Source of the DNA: Phytophthora sp. 'mugwort'
Lineage: Eukaryota > Oomycota > Peronosporomycetes > Peronosporales > Peronosporaceae
NCBI GenBank assembly: GCA_033558025.1
Contig: JAUCEF010000009.1
Span: 186,001-250,000 of the forward strand
Length of the DNA stretch: 64,000 nucleotides
Reading direction: 5' to 3'
The notes beneath the pieces are model-generated. The model saw nothing but the letters and a program-made list of their open reading frames with translations. It ran no database searches and was not told the DNA's origin. Every line of letters begins with the position of its first letter. The stretch's first letter is position 1. Position numbers and translations under genes: made by a program. Shown here in pieces: positions 62,993 to 64,000 of this stretch.

Positions 62993-64000
62993 TTATACAA
63001 CCGACGAGAAGACTCCATTTGCTGGTGTACCAGTTCCTTTAGCGCTCTTAAGCCAGCACGTTCCTCCTTCGTAGTTATTCCACGAGAAAGCCCGGCAGTT
63101 GGACGTCCTCATGCAGATCGAGCAGCAGCCATAAGGGTCGGCGCTTTTGGCATTGCCAATTGTGGTACCATCATAGTCGATATTCTGCTCCATTGCACAA
63201 CTTGGAGCTGGTAGATTGGCAGCCGATTGACCAGAGATGACACCATCCCTGAGGATAATTCCATCCTTGCGATTCTTTAACCAGCAAGTGCCTCCATCCG
63301 TGTTTGTCCACGAAAATGATCGACAGCCTCCAAAACTCCGACAGATCGAGCAACAGGCGCTGGCCGAGCTGGCTCGAACGCTTCCGATGTCGTTGCCGAT
63401 ATAGTCGACACCAGTCTCCAGACCACAAGTCGCAGCTTCGAGATAAGGAGTTCCAGACGTAGAACCTGAGCGCACGATCATACGGGCCTTGTCACTCTTA
63501 AGCCAGCATGTTCCGCCGTTATAAGTGGTAAACGTGAACGCACGACATCCACGCGTGTTGCTGCAGATCGGACAGCAATCACTTGGCCTAGAGGCGGATG
63601 CACTTCCGATGTCATTGCCCACGTAATCGATGTTTTGCTCTAGTTGACATCCCGCGTCTCCGCTCATGATCGCAGACCTGGCAGCTAAGTTCACATTGAC
63701 AGTGCCACGACCGCTCTTGAACCAGCAAGTTCCGCCATTGCTGTCGGTCCATGTGTAAGCATTGCATCCAGGTCGGGTTGAGCAAGGAACGCAGCAATCC
63801 CATGCGGTGGGAGCTGGGGCACTACCGATATCGTTGCCACTGTAGTCGAACCCGTTCTCCACCACACATTGAGGCTGGTTGAACACGACGCCAGGCTCGA
63901 AATCAAAAGCTTGGAGTTCTCGCGAGGCGTTGGCAGGTGAAGTGTCTTCCGCTGTAGTCCCAATCAAGCTGGTGACTCCTAACAACAGACACAGCAGCGC
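62993..64000 (-). CDS. Secreted protein with four PAN/Apple domains, 5' end outside the window
   Basis: The frame is open to the window edge; the last visible residues upstream (ALLCLLLGVTSLIG) are the hydrophobic core of a signal peptide, so the start codon lies just beyond 64000. There are four PAN repeats, each with GNDIG (TIGNA in the fourth), paired Cys, GCxAxTWT, GCRAFTFT or CRxFSW, and GGTCWLK or GGTCWFK. The repeat tails are in the same order as in the genes at 15202 and 16327: GRGTVNVN, VRSGSTSG, NRKDG, KGTGTPANG. So it is a third whole-gene copy, 46 kb away and beside another LRR-membrane gene. It has a longer Asn/Glu-containing spacer (about 30 residues) between signal peptide and first repeat. 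Confidence 0.88.
   Translation of the reverse strand, partial: ALLCLLLGVTSLIGTTAEDTSPANASRELQAFDFEPGVVFNQPQCVVENGFDYSGNDIGSAPAPTAWDCCVPCSTRPGCNAYTWTDSNGGTCWFKSGRGTVNVNLAARSAIMSGDAGCQLEQNIDYVGNDIGSASASRPSDCCPICSNTRGCRAFTFTTYNGGTCWLKSDKARMIVRSGSTSGTPYLEAATCGLETGVDYIGNDIGSVRASSASACCSICRSFGGCRSFSWTNTDGGTCWLKNRKDGIILRDGVISGQSAANLPAPSCAMEQNIDYDGTTIGNAKSADPYGCCSICMRTSNCRAFSWNNYEGGTCWLKSAKGTGTPANGVFSSVV

Noticed and set aside
1..64000. CRISPR arrays, operons or bacterial regulatory sites
   Set aside because: None seen; gene structure and element content are eukaryotic.

Overview
The window looks like a gene-sparse, transposon-rich stretch of an oomycete nuclear genome, most probably a Phytophthora-like Peronosporales species (inference). 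The evidence is tandem secreted PAN/Apple-domain proteins of the CBEL type, short or absent introns, large intronless membrane-protein genes, an oomycete-style initiator upstream of one PAN gene, and Ty3/Gypsy, hAT, Tc1/mariner, PIF/Harbinger, pogo/CENP-B and MULE/ZSWIM-type elements in decay. No bacterial, rRNA, intact tRNA or CRISPR feature is visible.

Layout. 1-4137 is the 3' part of a broken chromodomain-bearing Ty3/Gypsy element. 4622-6590 holds two dead DNA transposases on the minus strand (CENP-B/pogo type, then Harbinger type). 7000-13909 carries two conserved housekeeping-type genes: a SERAC1-like alpha/beta hydrolase with one short intron, and a tandem pseudokinase-kinase with an N-terminal acylation motif. 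15202-28552 is a gene cluster: two secreted four-repeat PAN proteins, a GMC (cellobiose-dehydrogenase-like) oxidoreductase carrying three PAN repeats, and intact or broken members of an unusual family with about six membrane spans followed by a C-terminal LRR-like ectodomain. The same two families return at 47160-53515 and 60811-64000. In total there are four intact and three broken LRR-membrane genes, and four PAN genes.

The cluster is split by a 13.6 kb Ty3/Gypsy element (31012-44641) with 1.38 kb LTRs, a decayed gag-pol with a second RNase H domain, a chromodomain, and an antisense coiled-coil gene filling the space between pol and the 3' LTR. It sits in a MULE/ZSWIM-type transposase pseudogene (44642-46374). 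A 1.8 kb inverted copy of its 3' end plus the host junction lies at 29211-31010, giving a near-perfect palindrome around 31041. Further right are a hAT pseudogene (54000-55490), a second hAT pseudogene (57000-60010) with a Tc1/mariner element nested in it, and a MITE just before the last LRR-membrane gene.

How the genes may work together is inference. The secreted PAN proteins probably bind carbohydrate or protein at the cell surface, and the GMC-PAN enzyme probably oxidises sugars near such ligands. The polytopic LRR proteins would display their LRR domain outside the cell. Repeated interleaving of both families, and copies at every stage of decay, suggest a fast-turning surface or secretome cluster.
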